A DNA stretch of 64,000 nucleotides from Laburnicola sp. R22_1 (lineage: Eukaryota > Ascomycota > Dothideomycetes > Pleosporales > Didymosphaeriaceae), in contig JACONQ010000002.1 of NCBI GenBank assembly GCA_014281115.1, positions 1,860,001 to 1,924,000 on the forward strand. The letters run 5' to 3'. Positions 59,797 to 64,000 of the stretch are shown in pieces. The first letter of the stretch is position 1, and every line of letters starts with the position of its first letter. A program made the translations under genes and the position numbers. The notes beneath the pieces are model-generated. The model was not told the DNA's origin. It saw nothing but the letters and a program-made list of their open reading frames with translations, and ran no database searches.

Positions 59797-62700
59797 TGTA
59801 ATTTTTAGCTCGATACCCGTGCTTGCGGTTTTCTGGCGTTCATTTTTGGTGGCACGATTTCGGACGACTTACGACAGTGTGGTTCGTTCTGCAGGTCAAA
59901 AGTGCAGCAGTACCGTAACGACTTCTGCTGGATTCTTAAGCCCGAGGGCATAAGAGGTCTTTGCCCTCCCCCGTGCACCTGGACGTACGTCGGATTTGTT
60001 CGGACAGGAACAAGCTGATCCCCAAGATTGCTGGAGCTTCCAGGTTGCAGATGCGCAAGGAAAGCGCTTCGCAAAGTATGCGCTTTCGACATGAAATCTG
60101 TGGCTGGCTAAGAGCGCAGAGCTCACGCGTCTCTGCAATTGTTTCCGGATGTCCCCAATTCGGCAAATTGAAGAGAGACTGAAACTCGTTCAGGATCAAT
60201 GAGACAGAGATAAATGAGGAGAAAGATTTTTGGAAAGAAAGAGACAGCAAAGAGCAAGCGGGAGCAGGCTCAACGGACGCTGAAATATCACTTATTATAC
60301 GAATGTTCTTTTATATGGACAGGAGCGAACAACGTCCGCAAATAGCACTATATCCCAGTCTTTATTTATTTAAACATCAATGCGTATTGAGTTTTACATT
60401 GGCGATGTCGCTCTTGCATTGAGCTAGCCTTTTCACACGCGCAACTGTAACTGGAATCTTGATAGTCTCGGCGTAGGCACATGTGCAGCTTGTTCTCCAC
60501 TTTCTCACATGTGTTGGAATGGCGAATCGCTGGGGTGAGGCTGGCTGGGTGCGTGTGTTGCGTTGCGTTGCGTTGCGTTGCGTTTTGCGGATTATTCTTG
60601 CGTGCGTGCGTGGAGTCGTTGCGACGTCCGTACCGAAACGCAGAATGAGCACGCAACGCAACGCGGCGCATGCTTTACCGTAACTCTCTGTCAATAAATC
60701 AACAACTCTATTCTTTCGTGAGGCTGCAAACGGGCTTCCTGACTAGTGGAGGAACGCCGCGGTGTATGCCTAAGTGGGTGAAAGTATTGGAAACGATACA
60801 TGGCGCATGTGCGTAAGGTATGTATGCGGGGAGGGTTGTAGGATTGCGTGGGTGGATAGTTGGATGGATGTAACTACATGGCTACCTACATACATACCAT
60901 ACCGTCTCATCCGTGTATAGCTACTATGGTATAGCTACTATAGTATAGAGTAAGATGGATACTATACTATACTACGAAAACCCTAAGTATCCCAACACCA
61001 CGACATAACATGCTAACGAACAAAGCTTATTCCCACGGCTCCCGCCTGCCCATCTAGAACTTCGGAACACCGATCCGATATTGGCCGTGTGTGTGTGTGT
61101 GTGTGTGTGGCTTTTGCTCTGCTGTGGGTGTGGGTGGAGGGACACGTTGGGTTGCATCGCGGGTGACCATTTTTCGTTTTCGTTTTATCTCACTGGTTGG
61201 TGGGTAGGTAAAGTAGGTAGGTAGTCTAGATGGGTGGGTGGCGACGATGGTATCTATCAGGCGAGTGGATGGATAGTGGGAGGGTGCCGGGGTGGAGCCG
61301 GAAGCGAGTTTAGTTGTGCTTATTTACTGTGTTGGGTGGAGTCTGGTGATGGATGGGACGGGATGGTGGCGGGATGGAAGGCGGTTAAGGTTCGCTTCAG
61401 TTCACGTGCTGCATCTGGAGATGGCATTGTAACCATGCGTAACCACGACACTACTCGGGGAAACCCACGTGTCCGTATTAACCCCCGAATGCAAAAAGAG
61501 AAGGTGTCGTGCCCATGCCAAAAATCTTCGTGAATAGTCAAGTACAGTCCACGCGAAAGCGTCCATGTAGCATCCATCACAGTAGTACCGGTACTGCAAG
61601 TCCACGTTCTCATAGAGCATGCTACATTACCGCATCGAGCGCACTCACTCTCCTTTAGGCCCCCGTCTACACAACCACCTCCCTATCTCATCAGCATGCC
61701 AATAGTCCATAAACCTCTTTTGTATCCAACTACATTTCATCTCTCAAAATAGCTTCTGATATTTACGATGCTATGCTATGCAGCGCACCTTCACATGTTA
61801 TGTCATGCTACACCACAGTGACCACACCACATCTCCCTACCACTACCGCAGCCCGAGCCAACCCCTCGTAACAAGCTCGCCGCATAGACACATGCGACAC
61901 TAACAACACCATCCTCTCGTCTCCCCCCACGCGGATACTCCGCCCAACCTCAAGTCCACCCTACCTACCTTTCCCGCCCACTCTACAGTAGTACCTACCT
62001 GCGCCTATCGGCCCGACTACCACCGGCGGCTTCATCAGCCCATGCATCCGGCGACGAGGAAGGTGACCATGTAAGCGCGCACGTATAGGTAGACAGCTGT
62101 GCACGATTTATTGTGTGTATGTAGCATTACATTGCATTGCGCTGCGGTGCGGTGCGCTGCGATACTACAGTCAAATGCAGTGATGTGTCGTGTTGGCAGT
62201 CCAAAGCGCGCTTCTGGCGCTCTATTCGTTGTCTAGTAAGATTACATGCAAGGACGCATGTACGTACACGGGTGGTTGTCCGAAGTGCGATCGGGAGATC
62301 CATAGCGGTATGTGCATACTTTGCATAGATTGGTAGATCGATCGAGGCTTAGTCAATATAGCTTGTTCATCAAACGCAGGAACAGCACCGGACGTTCTAG
62401 CATGCTTCTGCAGTGTACTACGCCTGTTTAGGCTTCGAAGCGGTCTGCAGCTGAGAAATAGTCTCTGAAACGAAGTGACCTGGGACAAAAACATAGCGTA
62501 TGAATGATAATGATATTAGTGCCTTTTGCTTCTGGCCTCCAGGCATCAATAGGCCCGGCACACGTTCCAACGCCGTAGGCAACTCGCCCATATGCATTTC
62601 TTGCGCGCATGAGACACCCCAATGCTCCGCACTACTCGGTCCTTTGCGTCGTCTCTGTCGTTAAGATATGAGAAGACAAAAACTAAAAATGGAAAGCAAA

Positions 62701-62843
62701 TGCAATAAGAAAACATGAATCGGAACGTCTATGCAACCTTCAGTGTGTCCAAATCACCACGAGGAAAAAGTGGTCTCAGCCATGTATGTACAGGGGAATC
62801 AGTGTTAAAAACGGGTATAAAACAGCTCTCACGACACGAACGC
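59797..62843. other. 3 kb non-coding region with simple repeats
   Basis: Between the 3' ends of ron1 (+) and the hexokinase gene (-). It contains a pentamer run (GTTGC)n at about 60557-60584 with a partial inverted copy at 60649-60667, a (GT)n run at 61087-61109, TATAGCTACTA/TACTATAC inverted words near 60915-60975, and GGTAGGTAGG-type words near 61200. Short frames are open on both strands but none is protein-like. The flanks should be the two 3' UTRs. Confidence 0.55.
60557..60584. repeat. (GTTGC)n minisatellite with downstream inverted partner
   Basis: About five tandem GTTGC units. The revcomp word ACGCAACGCAACGC at 60651-60664 lies about 70 bases downstream, so single-stranded DNA or RNA here could fold into a hairpin of roughly 14 pairs. 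Confidence 0.7.
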
Positions 62844-64000
62844 CTACTCTTCGAGGCAGCACACCGCAACTGCAGCGCCAAAGATGGCCGACTCAACAGC
62901 GATCTCGAGATGTATCGACTTGGGCTCCGCACCGGACGCGGCAGTCAACTCGTCAAGATGTGACTGGCACAATTCGCGGAAAAGCGGATACTTCTCAATG
63001 ATGGATCCATTACATCCTATGGCCATCTTTCCGGCGGAAGCTGGCGTCAACCCTTCTGAGGCGGTACGGAGCATCCAAAGCGAGTGGATACCAGTTGCAA
63101 GGAAGGCAGCTGCGCGATGGGCAACGAGTTGAGAAACCTGGCGGACGAAGTGAATGTCATTGTAGGAAGGCGGCCTGCTGAGGGCATGCATCGTCTGGAA
63201 CAAGGCGACGCCGGTTGTTAAATTCTTGGAACCGTCCATTTCCAGAGCTGCAAGGGTACCGGTATCGAGTGAATACGGTTCGTTGAGTTTTTCGGGCACT
63301 TCACCACCAAATAGGCCTGCTATGCGTACTGCTTCCACAATGATCAATCGCACTATCTCCCCTAGGTAGCGACCGCTGATCATTTGTTCGAAAGGTTGAA
63401 AGTCCGGGCGAACATGGGCTTCTTTGAGCTGCTCGTCCCACCTAGTCATTGGGAACACAGTTTCGCCGCCGAACATGCTGAGTTCAGTATTGACGAGAAC
63501 GTGGGTGGCTTCGTCTCGCCATTTCTGCGGATAGTTTTTATACTTCGAGGACGCCAGGGCGGATGTGGGAAGGTGCACAGAAATATTGAAGCCGGTTCCC
63601 AGAATGACGGCAAATCGCGTGGCAGGGTCCTCGTAGGCACGTGATAGCAATGTCGCAGACGAGTCGTTCACTATTGAGTCTAGTCTTACGGGCAGGTTCT
63701 ACAACACGGTCAATCCTCATGTTTAGCAACGGTTAGTGTTGATCGGCTCACCCTCTTTCTGCATGGAGCCATGATTAGCTCGCTCAGGTCTTGGCCAAGT
63801 GTACCTTCAGTCGCGCGGAAGCCCTTGCCCATCTCCAGTAGATTGCCGGAGTGGATGGATGTTTGACTGAAATCCGTCAGTTGTGCAAAGCGCGAATGCT
63901 CAGGCGTCGACGTACTCGATGGGGAAGGACCACGCCAGACCCATGGGGAAGGTGCTGGCGCCGTTGATCTTCTTAAGTTGCGGATCGGCAAGGGCCGTCT
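62844..64000 (-). CDS. hxk3: Hexokinase-family GlcNAc kinase, 5' end outside window
   Basis: An actin-like ATPase-fold sugar kinase, cut by the window end. Visible structure: complement(join(62844..63698,63752..63866,63916..>64000)), about 351 codons. Introns are 53 bases (63699-63751) and 49 bases (63867-63915). Spliced segments read FPMGLAWSFPIDQTSIHSGN, then LLEMGKGFRATEG, then LPVRLDSIVNDSSATLLSRA with the catalytic-loop Asp, ILGTGFNISVHLP, EKMISGRYLGE-type sequence (EQMISGRYLGEIVRL) and GCNGSIIEKYP near the C-terminus. The divergence from glucose hexokinases and the neighbours dac1, nag3 and ron1 point to the GlcNAc kinase of the cluster, which would make GlcNAc-6-P for the deacetylase. 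Confidence 0.9.

Overview
The window is chromosomal DNA of a filamentous ascomycete (Pezizomycotina; a dothideomycete is a weak guess). The evidence is short GT-AG introns of about 46-60 bases with CTRAY-type branch sites, a NoxR gene, a fungal Tom6, an Ndt80-family regulator next to N-acetylglucosamine genes, and an AT-rich block of decayed transposons that looks like the product of repeat-induced point mutation (RIP). Thirteen protein-coding genes are supported, and their exon structures were worked out by hand from splice sites and protein continuity.

Left gene-rich part (1-23620): a TORC2 subunit of the Rictor/Tsc11 family (-); peroxisomal urate oxidase (+), whose promoter carries a perfect CGG-N6-CCG palindrome; mitochondrial ribosomal protein uL13m (-); the copper chaperone for superoxide dismutase (+); the NADPH oxidase regulator NoxR (+); the 60-residue TOM complex protein Tom6 (-); nucleoporin Nic96/Nup93 (-); an unrecognised 178-residue protein (+); and Mediator subunit Med27 (-). 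The 3.3 kb between Tom6 and Nic96 has no gene I can support.

AT-rich island (about 23621-46830): nested, decayed LTR retrotransposons. A chromodomain Ty3/gypsy element (25107-31708, - strand, 216-base LTRs, target duplication CTATG) sits inside an older, RIP-eroded gypsy element. A second chromodomain element (36737-44253, + strand, 181-base LTRs, target duplication CAATC) carries an antisense accessory coding trace. A third pair of 240-base LTRs (32951-35990) encloses sequence with no recognisable pol. The boundaries with the gene-rich flanks are sharp.

Right gene-rich part (46831-64000): a flavocytochrome b2-like L-lactate dehydrogenase (-) ending in AKL; a divergent Rab GTPase (+); and then a GlcNAc catabolic gene cluster: GlcNAc-6-phosphate deacetylase (-), a GH3 beta-N-acetylglucosaminidase fused to GNAT domains (+, divergent from the deacetylase), an Ndt80/RON1-like transcription factor (+) and, running off the window end, a GlcNAc-kinase-type hexokinase (-). 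Together these would cleave chitin-derived GlcNAc oligomers, phosphorylate GlcNAc and deacetylate GlcNAc-6-P under a dedicated regulator. The deaminase and transporter of the cluster are not in view and may lie beyond 64000.

No CRISPR array, rRNA or convincing tRNA was found. I found no wholly new system. The strongest observations are the GlcNAc cluster with its unusual GH3-GNAT enzyme, a predicted self-priming site in the first chromodomain element, and the antisense coding trace in the second.
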